From: Capsicum annuum
Taxonomy: Eukaryota > Streptophyta > Magnoliopsida > Solanales > Solanaceae
Reading direction: 5' to 3'
NCBI RefSeq assembly: GCF_002878395.1
Contig: NC_061120.1
Span: forward strand, 99,663,124 to 99,727,123
DNA length: 64,000 nucleotides
The stretch's first letter is position 1. Each line of letters begins with the position of its first letter. The notes under the pieces were generated by a model, which was not told the origin of the DNA, searched no databases, and worked only from the letters and a program-made list of their open reading frames with translations. Position numbers and translations under genes: made by a program. Of the stretch, positions 22,273 to 34,405 are shown one piece after another.

Positions 22273-24099
22273 AGCAAAATAATTGATGCAATGTCGGGGG
22301 TAAAATTCATATCCTCATAGTGGTGGGAAAAGTTGATATAGGTCTGCCGCAACACTAAATGAGGCGCTTCTATGTTTTATTTTTATTATTTTTAGTTTTT
22401 TTCACATAGTTTTTATTTTGTTGAGTCACAGGTTGATGGGAAGTCTGAGTATCGGAAAACCTGAGCTAAGGAGCATAGCGAAGACTAAGTGTGGGTTCCC
22501 CAACCTCCTTAATGCAAAAACATGATACTAGCTAGGCCTAGAGGCCTCAGGAAGCATTTCTATCTCTAACTTTTAAAGTTCACTTTGGGAACAAGGTAGA
22601 TTTTTAAGTGCGGAGTGGGGAAATTCCCATTTTAGGGTAAACTTAAATTATTTTTTAGCAATAAATGATATTCTTGTTGGTTGTATTTTTGAATGCATGG
22701 TGCAAGTGTTTTTGTTGGTAAAAGCATGTTAAGTGTGTGAATCACTTTTTAGACTCCTAGGCTCATATTGTGACTCTTGTAATTGTGTCTTAAAATTTGA
22801 ATTCATGCTATTGTTGGTTGAGAACCTATGATGATCCTATGTGAGTTAAGCATGTTCCATGTGTGTGTAATATTTTTGTATATTCCTTGTTGTATTTGAT
22901 GCTAGAACTTACCTGGTGTGTGTTCAAAACGAAATAAAGAATGAGAGTTTAGGAGATGATTTAGGCATTTCTTTGATAACCTTGTTTTATACCTTATTTT
23001 TACCTACCTTTGTGTATTATCTTACTTAGCCCCATTGAACCTTTAGCTTTTTCTTTGGCAGCCTCACATGTAGCCTAATCACTTCTTTGATAAACCTTAA
23101 ATTTGATCCAAAAGATCCTAAGTGCTTTAGTGTAAAATTATTGGAGTGAGGATTTTGGAAAAAAATAAGAGGAGAAAAGGTGAAATTGAAGCCCCTAAGT
23201 GTTAGTTATTGGTGTGGGATAATTGTTGTAGTTGGGAGTTAGAGAAATTTATGCTTAAAAAGCTCCCATTTTTAGCACAGTTGTGTTACAATGAACCTGT
23301 TTTGGACCTGGTTCTTCTTGGACCTTGTGCACCTCAACTAAGGCAAATCTCTTAAGTTGAGGGTGGCTATCATAGGGGTATGTAACTTAAAATGGGTGTG
23401 AGAAAGGGTAAAATTAAAAGATATGTACTTAGCATACTCCCACTATAGTGTTATGAATGAGCTTAATAAGATGGGGTGAAAACAAAAGAATGGGGTGGAC
23501 AAAAGTGGGGTAATTTAGTTGTTAGAGATTGATTTTAACTATATAATATAGTGTATTAAAGCGCTTAGGGAAGATAGTCACTATTCTTGACCAAAATAGT
23601 TCCTACCTGTTCCTTAGCCTGCATTACAACTTGAAAAGACCTATTTGATCCTAAGCTTCATCATTCTGATATTAGTAGAGTACTACACTAAGGGCAAGCC
23701 TATGGTTCTTTATGTGTAACTTGTGAATTCCTTGTGAGAGTGAGCGTAACTTGATTCTTGTATCAATCTTGTTTTCATTGCATTGTTGTGAGTAATTATG
23801 AGTCACTCCCTTTTTGTGAGGCACACATGTTTGATAACTATGGGTGATTTGTATGATGTCTTCTATTGATCAATATGCATGAGTTTGCCACTTGTTGAGT
23901 CAATTCTTAAGGCTAGGATGTTTGAAAGTAGTGTTCTTGAACTTTCAATTAAGTACATAACATGCTAAGTGTAGAAACTTGCATTCTGTGTAGTCATGGT
24001 ACTACTAACTTGAGTGTCTTGCATATGGTAGAAGTGTAAAGTCTCCTTATCTTAAGATGCTTAGAGTCAAGAGTTGTTCGAGGAAGAACAAGGCCTTAA
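22273..24099 (+). other. Non-coding interior of the LARD-like element
   Basis: About 1.8 kb of AT-rich DNA with no frame resembling gag or pol on either strand and no strong internal repeat that I could see. Purine-rich stretches (for example 23145-23200) and many short GTGTGG or TTAAGT words occur. In LARDs such interiors may carry packaging signals; nothing here identifies one. Confidence 0.5.
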
Positions 24100-24110
24100 G
24101 TGTGGGGTGG
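24100..24110 (+). other. Polypurine tract of the LARD-like element
   Basis: GTGTGGGGTGG lies directly before the 3' LTR start (TGATGTTGGG at 24111), the position where plus-strand DNA synthesis is primed. Confidence 0.65.
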
Positions 24111-25808
24111 TGATGTTGGGTGTATTTATGCACTTTAGTATCGTTATCCTAGCTTATTTAGCCTTGGTTTGAGGGCAATTCATGTGCTTAATTATTTAAT
24201 TATGATATAATTAAGCATGTAATTGTTCAAGGATGTTATTACAATGTCTAAAGGTGTTTTCAAATAAGTTTGGATTGAAATTGATGATTTAGAGTTTAGA
24301 TGAGAAAACTAGAGTTACTAGCTTGAGCTAGGTGTTGTTCAAGTCTATCATAATGGATTCTAATGTGTCAAATGAGTTCCTTACGTGATTATTGTGTATT
24401 TATGAGTGGATCAACTTGTTTATGATTTTCAAACTACAAGATAACAAGCCAAGAGTTGAAGCTAAGAGTAAGATTAAAACGAGCAAAACTAGTTCTTAGC
24501 TTAAGATTCTAGTGCGTTGTCATTGATGTTTTGTTGTTTTGATCTATAATTCATATTGTTTTATGTTATATGATGAGTGGTGAGTTTATTTTGATGACTT
24601 ACAAAGGATATAAAAGCTGAACATAAAGTGGAAATAACACCACGAGGCTTGGAACGAAAGGAGAAAAGCATGAGACGAGTCAGAAGAAAAAGTGCAATTC
24701 TAGTGAGGGAACGTAGATAAGCCTGCGTAGCCCCCTTTAGAGTGGTGTAGTGGATCCCATGTATCCCCCTTTAGAGTGGTGCAATGGATCCCGTGCATCC
24801 CCCTTTAGAGCTATGCAATGGAGCCCGCTCAGCCTCTTTTAGAGCAGTGCAGTAGAGCTAGTGCATCCCCCTATATCCCGGTGCTCCAAAGATCATGATG
24901 CCCTCTATTCCTGCACAACCTAGGCTTCCTTCTACTATATATACACACTTTAGAACACTTTGTATGGAACTTTTGGACGTCCTTGGATACAATTGGAGGC
25001 TGCTACACGTGTAATTTAGGGTTCTTAATATTTAGTTTAGTTTCTTTTTGGTTTTGATCATGAATTCAAGTCTTTGGATTATGGTTAATTCCATTAGTGG
25101 CTAAACACCCCCTTTTAGGGGTTAAGGCCAAGATCATGACTACTTTCGTTTTGAATTAAGTTTGTTGAATTGCTTATCATTATGATTGTTTGCTTATCCT
25201 TGTTTTAACTATTTTAAGGATTCTACCCTTAAAATATATTCATTGTCGACCTTGTGATCTCGAGAGAGGGAATCGAAAGATAGAACATGGGGATAAGCAA
25301 GGTAAGGTTTGCAGTCTTTTATAAAATAAGGATTTCAAATTAGCATCTAGGACAAGGATGTACTTAGAAGCGTTACTTGATTCAAACGTAGTATGATAGC
25401 TTTAATCACTTAATTGGATTATTACATCCCTGCTCAATGATGTAGTTATAATATCTAAGTTAGGTAAATGGTTAGAGGTCAGACCATGATCATGTGATTA
25501 ACCCTACAAATCAATAACCCAGATGAGTAGTCTAACAAATAAAATTTAATAATGTAGTATGATTATTCGTAAGCCTTAACCCTGGATCTCTATCCAATGA
25601 TTTTCAAAAGTCATTACTTTTTTGTATTAGCATAGTTTACTTTTAATTTACAATTCTAAAACTTTATTGGTTATCTTTCTCAATCGCTAAACTAGAATTG
25701 GATAGTTGGCGAATACTAGTCCCTGTGGGATAGATATTCGGCTTTCTTGAAGGCCACTATATTACTTGGTAGATCACGTACACTTGCATGTGTGCTTGGG
25801 CACTATAA
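24111..25808 (+). repeat. 3' LTR of the nested LARD-like element
   Basis: Collinear with 19799-21477. It carries a short insertion near 24127-24140 relative to the 5' LTR. The 34-bp array recurs with anchors at 24736, 24770, 24804 and 24838. A TATA-like TATATATACACAC lies near 24937. It ends ..GGGCACTATAA before the ATGAC duplication. Confidence 0.88.
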
Positions 25809-26918
25809 ATGACCATGATAAGAACTATCAGAAATAATGTTTAGTTATTCTTAGTTCAGTTCAGTACTAATGTCAGTTCAGTTGGGAGTAGAATTTAGCA
25901 CAAATCAATATAGGGATGGCGGCTTCCCCATCTGTTAGGCAGAGTCATTAGTAGCAGTCCCTATATTCCAGAACTACACAGCCAGTGTTGGATATGATGG
26001 ATCACCCATCAGTTTTGGCTTGACTTAATCTCAGGGGTCACCCATCAGTTTAGGATTGACATCCTGGTCCTTTGAGACACCAGATTAGTAGATCCACATA
26101 GCCAGTGTTAGTACCCGTGGCACAGTACTAATACCCTTCTAACTGGGGTTGTAGGTTAGACCCTAATTAGCTAAGATTGGGGCATATCAGTTATATGATA
26201 TCTTCCACAATTTTAGTACAGTAATCAATGTATTTCAGTTCAAGTTTAGTTGACCAAGTGTACAAATTTTTAGTTATTCAGTTGTATAGATTTCAGTCTT
26301 TCAGATTACAAATTATCTTATTAACATATTTATACTTGGTTTTGTATTCTCAAATATTACATGTTTATGAATTTATGCTCAGTTATCTCATGCATTTCAG
26401 TCAATCCTTATCTCACGTACCAGTACATTCAAAGTACTATCGCATACTTTTTTTTATGCTATGTTTTTTCATAACATAGGTTCAAACGCTCAGTTTCCCA
26501 ACAGTTCTTAGATAGCTCAGTGTACTCAACAGTAGTAGTGGTGAGTCCTCATCCATCGAGGACAAAAAAATTTTCTTGCAATTATTTCAGTATTTTCTTA
26601 TGTTGAGATAGTCGGAGTTAGTTGGGGGCTTGTCCCATCAACTTCTCAGTCAGTTTAGAGGCTTTCAGATAATCAGTTAGATAGTTAGTCAATTCATAAT
26701 ATCAGATGTTACAGATATTTCAGACTTGTTGCTTACATATATTCAGTTTTTAGATTTTCTGTATTTTATTTGCTTATCTTCCTCATATATTACATTAGTG
26801 CCATTTTATTCAGTGCTCACAATAGGTACCAGCTCATGGGTTAGCTTGTGGTCACTTGTGCTCACTTGTTATCGTAAGTACCATTGTCACGACTATGCGG
26901 TAGCCTCGAGTTGTGACA
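25809..26918 (+). repeat. 5' LTR of the 18.7-32.4 kb element, second part
   Basis: Resumes after the nested element with the duplicated ATGAC (25809-25813) and matches 31324-32400. It ends in TTGTGACA at 26918. The frames at 26228-26479 and 26726-26947 are non-coding LTR sequence. Confidence 0.9.
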
Positions 26919-26923
26919 AAACT

Positions 26924-26936
26924 TTGTATCAAAGCC
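26924..26936 (+). other. Primer binding site, tRNA-Met type, of the 18.7-32.4 kb element
   Basis: TTGTATCAAAGCC resembles TTGGTATCAGAGCC with one deleted G and one G-to-A change. It lies 5 nt after the LTR end. Confidence 0.65.
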
Positions 26937-27142
26937 TAAGGTTTTAAAGTGTCCTAGGGAGTCTTAAAGCCGCATTGAGTAGAGTCTTGTGCATGGGTGT
27001 GAAGCACGCCATACTTTTGGGCAAACGACTATGAGATATTTTTAGGAAAATTTTCCCTTCTTTCAGTGTTCATGTCATGAAAAAGAGCATGAGCTCTATT
27101 TAAACTCTCTTTCTAACTCACCCTTCGTTCCATTTACAAACT

Positions 27143-27960
27143 ATGCCTCCCAAAAAAATAACGGAAGGGGAAATAGGGATCAGCCCATACCGCTTGTTCG
27201 GGAAGATCCCCTGAATGATTATGTCTCCCATACCAAATTCAGGGCTGCTTTCACTACCTTAGCCCATTCAGTAGCTTCTCAGAACAATCAGTAAGCTATT
27301 GCCCCAGCCAATCCAGTGGAAAATACGGCTGTAGTTAGGATTTGGAATTTCACACGGATGAATTCCCTATATTTTTTGGGATCCAAGTCTGAGGAGGATC
27401 CGCTGGAGTTTCTAGATATGGTGCAGAAGGTGACTCATATTATGGGCGTCACTTTGAGTAAGAGTGCAGAGTATGTTGTATATCAGTTGTATAATATAGC
27501 TCACACCTGGTTTAAGCAGTAGAATGAAGACCGTGGTGTTGATGTTCGGCTGGTAAAGTGGACAATTTTACCACAACTTTCTTAGATAGGTTTTTTACCT
27601 TCGAGTTGAGGGAAGATAAGGTTCAGGAGTTTATCAATTTGAAGTAGGGTAATATGAGCATAAAGGAGTACTCACTTAAGTTCACTCAGTCTGCGAGGTA
27701 TGCTCCTACTATGGTGGAAGACAATAGATCTATAATAAGTAAATTTGTGTCTAGTATAGCTGATAGTATGGTTAAGGAGTGTCGGACTAACATGATTATT
27801 AAGGATATGGACCTATCTACACTCATATTTCATGCTTAGCAGATTAAGGAGAAGAATCTTAAGGAGAGAGAGAGAGAATAAGAGGGCCAAAACATATAGT
27901 TTTAATTTTTCTTAGCTAAGGTCAGAATGTGGAGGTTTTCTCTCGGAGAGGGAGGGGGGA
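27143..27960 (+). pseudogene. Tekay-like gag, broken
   Basis: Opens with ATG at 27143 (MPPKK), then shifts frame. An open stretch at 27316-27522 holds NFTRMNSLYFLGSKSEEDPL, the conserved P..F.G..... DP..F gag core, and IMGVTLSKSAEYVVYQL. A second open stretch at 27654-27839 holds MSIKEYSLKFTQSARYAPTM and AGPMV-like SIADSMVKECRT. Stops occur at 27521, 27645 and 27838. Sequence past 27960 jumps into integrase, so the zinc knuckle and protease are deleted. Confidence 0.8.
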
Positions 27961-27984
27961 GATGGTGTGCTTCGTTGTCAGGAC

Positions 27985-29970
27985 AGGTTATGTGTTTTAT
28001 GTGTTGATGGCTTTAGACAATGAATAATTGCAGAAAATCATGGTGTGTGATATTCTATTTATCGAGGATCCACTTAAATGTACAACAATTTGCGGGAAAC
28101 TTATTGGTGGAGTGGTATGAAGAAGGATATTGCAGAGTCTGTGGCTAAGTGCCAAAATTGTCAGTAGGTTAAGGTTGAGAACCAAAGGCCTAGTGGTGAA
28201 TTGTAGGAGTTTATCATCCCTACTTGGAAGTGGGATGTGATGAACATGGATTTTATGACTTAGAAGATCTACATCAAGACATAGGTCAGCAGCTTTCATA
28301 GTAGGAAACCATAGTGAAATAGTAAGAGGAAAAGCTAGAATGGTAAGTATAAATTTTTTCGTCCTTTTTGTCACTGTATTTATTGAGTTTTGCCTTTAAT
28401 ATTGCTCCCCATCCTTGAAGGCTTCCATCTGTCTCAACTATTAAATAATTTGTTTCTAATGGTAATGTTTTAAATGATTTCTTTTATTATTGTACAATTA
28501 ATGGGAACTCATTTGATCAGACTCTAGGAGTTAGATTATTTTTTGGAGAAAACATACTTGGATCCTTGTGACTTGGACTCTTACACTGGACTAAGGACAA
28601 CGAAGGAGGGAGTACTGAGTAGGACTTTACACCATATTAAAACACAACCGCGATAACTCTGCTTTAATAACTTAACATCAAATTACTTACCTACGTTAAT
28701 AATTTTTAAATGATTACTTTTATTACTGTAGAATTAGGGGGAACTCATTTGATCTGACTTTAGGAGCTAAATTATTTAATAAATTACCAGGATTATAATA
28801 TTATTTAAAACTCTAGAGATATTAGAAGACCTGCAAAACAAACAAAAGATATTGTTATATAAAATAGAATTAAATTTTGATTTCTAGAAGAAGGTTTTGA
28901 AGTAAATAAAGCTATAATAAAAGCAGAAGCCCTATATGAAATAAAGGGCAACAACGTACTTAAATGCGGTTGCCTCGTACGCGTCGTCAACATGATTCGA
29001 TTTAGGTGATTATTGATAGAATGTCCTAGTCAGCCCATTTTTTGCCAGTTCATACTTTGTATTTAGCCGAGGATTATACTAGAATCTACTCAAAGAGTTA
29101 GTTAAATTGCATGGGATTCCATTATTTATCATTTTAGATAGAGGTACTTAGTTTACATCTCACTTTTGGAAGATATTTCAGAGAGGTCTTAGAACCCAAG
29201 TTTATCTCAGTATAACTTTTAATCCTCAGACAGATGGTCAGGCAGAGAGGACCATTCAGACCTTAGACAACATGTTAAGAGTATGTGTTATTGACTTTTA
29301 AGGTAGTATGGATGAGCACTTACCTTTGATTGAGTTTTCTTACAACAACAACTATCACTCCAGTATTCAGATGGCTTCATTTGAGGCTCTATATTGTAGG
29401 AGATATAGATCTCATATTAGTTGGGTTGAAGTAGGTAACGCTGCAGCGATAAGGCCAGATTCAGTATTTGAGGTGATATAGAAGGTTCAGTTGATTTGGG
29501 AGATGTTGAAGATAGCCCAAAGCCATCAAAAATCTTATGTAGATATAAGGAGAAGAGATCTTGAGTTTGAGGTTATGATTAGGTATATTTGGCAAGAAGG
29601 GGAAAGTTAGTTCTCGATATGTTGGCCCTTATAGAATCTTAAACAGTTTTGGAAAGGTAGCTTATGAGCTAGAGTTGCCTGCAGACTTGGCATCAGTGCA
29701 TCCCATGTTTCGTGTTTCCTTGTTAAAGAAGTGTATTAGTAATTCAACTGTAGTTGTTCCTTTAGAAGATATGGACGTTAAGAATAGCCTTTCCTACGAA
29801 GAAGTCCTAGTTGAGATCCTTGATTGTCAGGTTCGCAGGCTAAGGAATAAAGAAGTTTCCCTGGTTAAGGTCCTTTGGCAGAATCAGTCTGTTGAGGGAG
29901 ATACTTGAGAAGAAAAAGCAGATATGCGAACCAAGTACCCTCATATTTTCCCCGCAAACTCAGATTTAGC
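27985..29970 (+). pseudogene. Tekay-like integrase with chromodomain, split by an insertion
   Basis: The zinc-binding part (STKMYNNLRETYWW at about 28070-28115, KCQNCQ at 28150-28167) and start of the core (WKWDVMNMDFMT to 28260) precede an insertion of about 0.7 kb. The core resumes at about 28965 (LPRTRRQHDSI), with KLHGIPLFIILDRGT near 29107-29150, TDGQAERTIQTLDNMLR near 29230-29285 and the C-terminal region. The chromodomain (YEEVLVEILDCQVRRLRNKE to about 29940) marks a chromovirus, whose integrase is thought to target heterochromatin. Many stops. Confidence 0.85.
28263..28963. mobile_element. Unidentified 0.7-kb insertion in integrase
   Basis: Foreign to the integrase and flanked by ACTTA on both sides (28258-28262 and 28959-28963), a possible target duplication although the join is not clean. 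It contains a direct repeat of about 76 bp (28467-28542 and 28703-28778, about 85 percent alike by eye) with the shared segment GAACTCATTTGATC. I see no terminal inverted repeats, poly(A) tail or known protein. The strand is unknown. Confidence 0.5.
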
Positions 29971-30211
29971 TTAAGGTAATGATTTTTCCTTAGATTGACT
30001 CTTTTACATTCTCAGTTTCAGTTATGTAACCATTCCCATGTCATTACATGGATTCACAAAATCATTTCAATTCATGTATCATGTTTCAGAATTAGTTGTG
30101 TAATCATGTTCCAAGTCATGCATGTCCAGTATGTGATTTTAATTACCTTAGTATAGTACTCTCAGTCTGACCAGTCTCATTCGGGGATGAATGCTCTCAA
30201 ATGAGAGATAT

Positions 30212-32400
30212 TATAATACCTTGTACTAATCTTAGCTCGATTTAACTTTTAGTTGCATGCATAAGGGGCTTAAGGCTTGAAATTTTCACTGTGTTGTGGA
30301 CTTAGTCATTTCTAGGACCTTTGACTTTGAGGATTTTTATTTTGGTCTTCCCGACCCCAAGACATTGGTTTTAAGTTGATTCATGTTCAGGGATGTAAAA
30401 GGTATGTCTTAGAGAAGTTTTGGATTTTTAGAACAAGGTTTGGGTCATGTTGGGATCACGAAACCAGTAGGTCACCACTATAACCCCGCGACGCGACATT
30501 AGTCCCAATGTCATGCAGACCGCGTTGCGGTGAGGGAAATCAATGACTATGATAAGACCGCATTGTGGTAAGCCTATTGCATCCAGTTCTGAAGTTAAAT
30601 GAGTGAGGTACAATTGGGTCTTTTCACCTCAACCCAATCGTTCATATCATGACTTGGGCCATCAGTTTGGTCAATTTCCCTTCTTCTCCAAATTTTTTCT
30701 CAAGAAAACCCTCCCCTTTTCCCCAAGAACAAAATTCAGTTTCTTTTTCCCTGAGAAATCAATAATTGAAGTTCCCTAAGTTCAAGAACCTCCAAGAAAG
30801 CATCAAGATTAGTGTTTTCCTTTCAAGTTAAGAAGCTTAAGGTATATGGGGTATTCATCCAAGGGTCCCTTGCACCCATGGAGCCCAAAAACCTTCTCTT
30901 TACTTAAATTATGGAGTTTTTCCTTTACTATGGTATTTTATATGTTCAAGATGATTTTAATTCAGGTTTTCATTGGTAATTTAAATGCAGTTTAGCCCAT
31001 GTATGATCCCATGAAATAACTGATTTACTCATACTTTAAATCTCAACTTCCCATGTCTTATTCAAGTGAATTTCATATTATTGATTTCTCATGTTTAGAA
31101 CATCCTCATGTTCAAGTCCATACTTTCCACATATTTGGTGAATTGTCTATGTATTGGGTTGAAACATGATTCCATACAACAATTTTAAGCTTAAATGTCA
31201 TATTTTATGATCAATCTATGCAGGTGGGTTATGAACACCCGATACCTACGTATTTTACATGATTTTAGATTCTTAAGTAATGATTCAGTTAAACCATGAA
31301 TATTCTTATTTATTCAATTAATATGACAATGATGAGCACTATCATAAATAATGTTCAGTTAACCTTAGTTTAGTTTAGTACTAGTGTCAGTTGAGTTGGG
31401 AGTAGGATTTAGCACCAGTGAATGCAGGGATGGCGATGTCCCCATCAATTAGGCAAAATCGTTAGTAGCAGTCCCTTTATTCTAGAAGTATGTAGCCACC
31501 GTAGGATATGAGGGATCACCCATCAGTTTAGTCTTGACTTCCTCTCTAGGGTCACTCGTTAGTTTAGGATTGACACCCTGGTCCTTTGGGACATCAGATT
31601 AGTGGATCCACATAGCCAATGTTAGTACCCGTGGCATGGTACTGACACCCTTCTAACTAGGTTTACAGGTTGGACCCTAATTAGCTCAGATTGGGGCATA
31701 TTGATTTTATGATACCTCCTATAGTCTCAATAAAGTAATCAATGTATTTCAGTTCAGGTTTGCTTGACTTAGTGTACAGATTTTTTAGTTATACAAATTT
31801 TAGTCTTTCAGATTACAGATTATCTTAGTAACATATTTTTAATTGGTCTTGCATTCTCAGATATTACATGTTCATGCAATTATGCTCAGTTTTATCATGC
31901 ATTTCAGTTAGTCCTTAACTCACGTACCAGTACATTCAAAGTACTAAACACATACTTTTCTTTGCTCTAAGTTTTCTTATAACATAGGTTCGGACCTTCA
32001 ATTTCCCGACCACTCTTAGACAACTGAGTGTACTCAGCAGTAGTATTGGTGAGTCCTCATCCATCAAGGACATAATTTTTTTTTTACAGTTATTTCAGTA
32101 TTTTCTTATGTTCAGACAATCAGATTTAGTTTTTGGCTTGTCCCATCAACTCCTCAGTCAGCTTAGAAGCTTTCTGACAATCAGTTAGATAGTCAGTCAG
32201 TTCAGTATTACCAATTGTTACAGACATTTTAGACTTGTCATTTACATATATTCAGTATTCAGATTTTCAGTGTTTTATCAGCTTATCTTCCGCATATGTT
32301 ACATCAGTGCTTACTGCAGGTACCAGCTCATTGGTTAGCCCATGGTCATTTGTGACCAAAGCACCGTTGTCGCGACTAGGGGTAGCCTCGGGTCATAACA
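30212..32400 (+). repeat. 3' LTR of the 18.7-32.4 kb element
   Basis: Full-length uninterrupted copy, 2189 bp. It is preceded by a purine-rich AATGAGAGA at 30200-30208, a weak polypurine tract. Its uninterrupted sequence at about 31320-31335 is the empty-site control for the nested insertion in the partner LTR. The AAATC duplication follows immediately. Confidence 0.9.
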
Positions 32401-32405
32401 AAATC

Positions 32406-34401
32406 ATAGATTCTAAAGTATTTTTGAGCTTAAGACTAACCAAATGAAATTTCTTTGATCCTTCTTTCCAAAGCATCCAATTCACCATAATCCAATCCTA
32501 GAGCTAAGAATTATGACCATTTTAATAAAGCATTGTCTAGCAGTGAGATAGTACGAACAAAACCATAGTATGAAAAAAACAATGATTGTGGTTAAAAATG
32601 ATTGAAAAATGGTCACATTTTCATGCAACAACCCCCCAAACTTGAGAACCATGAAAGGGTACCACAATCTTGGGAATGATCTTGGCTCCTAAAGTTGATC
32701 CGACTTGGACTTCTAACCTACGAACCAAGACATAATCATAGATGGGTCCCATAATCATACCAAGCCTTGTATATTAAATTCAATTCATCCTTCCAATGAT
32801 GTGTACCGCCCATAATCATAGGTGGGTTCCACGAACATGGGGTGGCTCGTACGTTCCATTCTTCATCCTTTTCAGTTATGTTTTATAAGGGGCATTCCAC
32901 GTTCTTCCCATTACCTAGACCCTTAAACAACGTCGTTTATGCTATTTAAGTCTGGTTATTAAGTGTAACATTACCTTAGGTCCCTCATTACTCTGGAATT
33001 ATTCGACACTTAGCAAAAACAACAGAGAAGAGGCGATTTCTCTCCTCTAAAGCAATTACTAGCGTTCATCTTCTTTAAGCCCCAAATTCAAAGTATTCAC
33101 CAAGTTTTTCATCTCTAGGTATGTGGGATTTTATCTATCATTTTAGTTTCACCCATTGAGTCCCAAAGTAACTCAATTCCTCAAGTTTGACTAACCCTTT
33201 AAGCATAGGGTTTCCATGGAAAGTGTGAATTCCTTTAGCTTTCAGTTTCTTTCTTAGAATAAACCATGAATATATGTTTCCCAGAACTTTGAGCATCTTT
33301 ACATACTCACAAGTTTGCAATTCTTTATTATGTTCAGTCCATGAAATTGCCATTAGTAGTTGTATTTTTCTGAGTTGGTGGGTTATGAACGCCCGATAAC
33401 CTATCATTCTTTATCAGTTGAATACTTAATCTTTTAGTTTTCATGATTTAAATGGCTTTCAGATCAAGAATTTACCTTTTATTTTTAAAAAATCATTATT
33501 GTTAAATATTTTAGTATATTCGTAACTTTCATTTGGGAGTAGTACTTAGCACTGAGCGAACACAGGTTCAAATAACCCAAGTACCAAAATATGTTCCATC
33601 ATAGGTTAAAGGGATCCTTACAAGTATAGAGTATATACCTTTCCTAAAATGGGCTCATGGGTGAATTCATGAGAATCATGGTTTGTACCCTTGGTAAGGT
33701 ATAGAAAACTTTCCCAACTTGGATTATAGGTTGGATTCGATGTTGCTCGCATGGTCTATGTCAGTTACATAAACCTGCAGATCAATCTCAGACCTCGTTT
33801 GACCTTGTATTTAGTTTATTCAGCATTTTATAGTGTTATATGTTTAGTACTCTATAATTGTATTAGTTTATATATTATATCTCTATGTTCTGTTTATCGT
33901 GTGATCTTCAGTATATTCAGTTCATAAATGCTTAGTACATTCAAAGTACTAACGACATACTTTTATTTGTGTTGTATTGTCTTATAATATAAGTTTTGAC
34001 GTTTAGCATCCTTATTGTGTTAGCTTGATGTAGCATCACTTCAGTATTTTTGTTTTAGTGAGTACTTATCACTTAAGGAATAGTTATCTATTTTTTTTGT
34101 TTTCTCTATTTCAATTTCATATAGTTAGGGTTAACTAGGGTCTTGTCCCAACAACTCATTTTAGTAGAGGCTTTCAGACAGACTGTAGACATTTAGTTTT
34201 ATGTTATTTTAGTGATTTCTATTTGTTAAAACATTAACATTTGGGTTTGATTATTCACATATCATTTATACTTTAGCTTCCATATAGTTTTATTCAGTTT
34301 TATATAGTAATCTTAGTGTAATGCCAGACCTTGGGTTAGCTTTAGGTTATTTGTGATTCTAACCATCGTGTTATAGATCGGGGTAATCTTAGGTTGTGAC
34401 A
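32406..34401 (+). repeat. Tekay-like LTR of another family (left boundary uncertain)
   Basis: Ends in TTGTGACA at 34401 with a Met-type primer site 4 nt later. Contains the GGGTTATGAACGCCCGATAA segment near 33380-33400, also found in the 18.7-32.4 kb LTR near 31225, so the families are related. U3-like words CATAATCATAGATGGGT / CATAATCATAGGTGGGT recur at 32735-32830. The 18.7-32.4 kb element sits at its left edge. Confidence 0.6.
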
Positions 34402-34405
34402 AACA

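Larger units (their letters stand above)
19799..25808 (+). mobile_element. Non-autonomous LTR retrotransposon (LARD-like), complete, nested
   Basis: Two LTRs of about 1.68-1.70 kb (19799-21477 and 24111-25808) flank 2.63 kb of mostly non-coding DNA. A target duplication ATGAC lies at 19794-19798 and 25809-25813, and a tRNA-Asp-type primer site and polypurine tract are present. No protease, RT or integrase can be found in any frame. The size and structure fit large retrotransposon derivatives mobilised in trans, and the primer site suggests an Athila/Tat-group helper. That helper relationship is inferred. Confidence 0.88.
18705..32400 (+). mobile_element. Del/Tekay-like chromovirus, internally deleted, with nested insertions
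   Basis: The element is bounded by LTRs starting TATAATACC (18705 and 30212) and ending in CA or ACA (26918 and 32400), with a perfect 5-bp target duplication AAATC at 18700-18704 and 32401-32405. The LTRs are about 2.2 kb each (2199 bp after removing the nested element, versus 2189 bp). The internal region is only about 3.3 kb: primer site, gag, then a jump straight to integrase and chromodomain, with protease, RT and RNase H missing. It cannot move on its own. Confidence 0.92.

Noticed and set aside
26228..26947. Two plus-strand ORFs with membrane-like composition
   Set aside because: They are in the 5' LTR; the partner LTR (31740-32450) has different frames and stops.
27997..28374. 125-codon minus-strand ORF
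   Set aside because: It is the shadow of the plus-strand integrase zinc-binding region and the following insertion.
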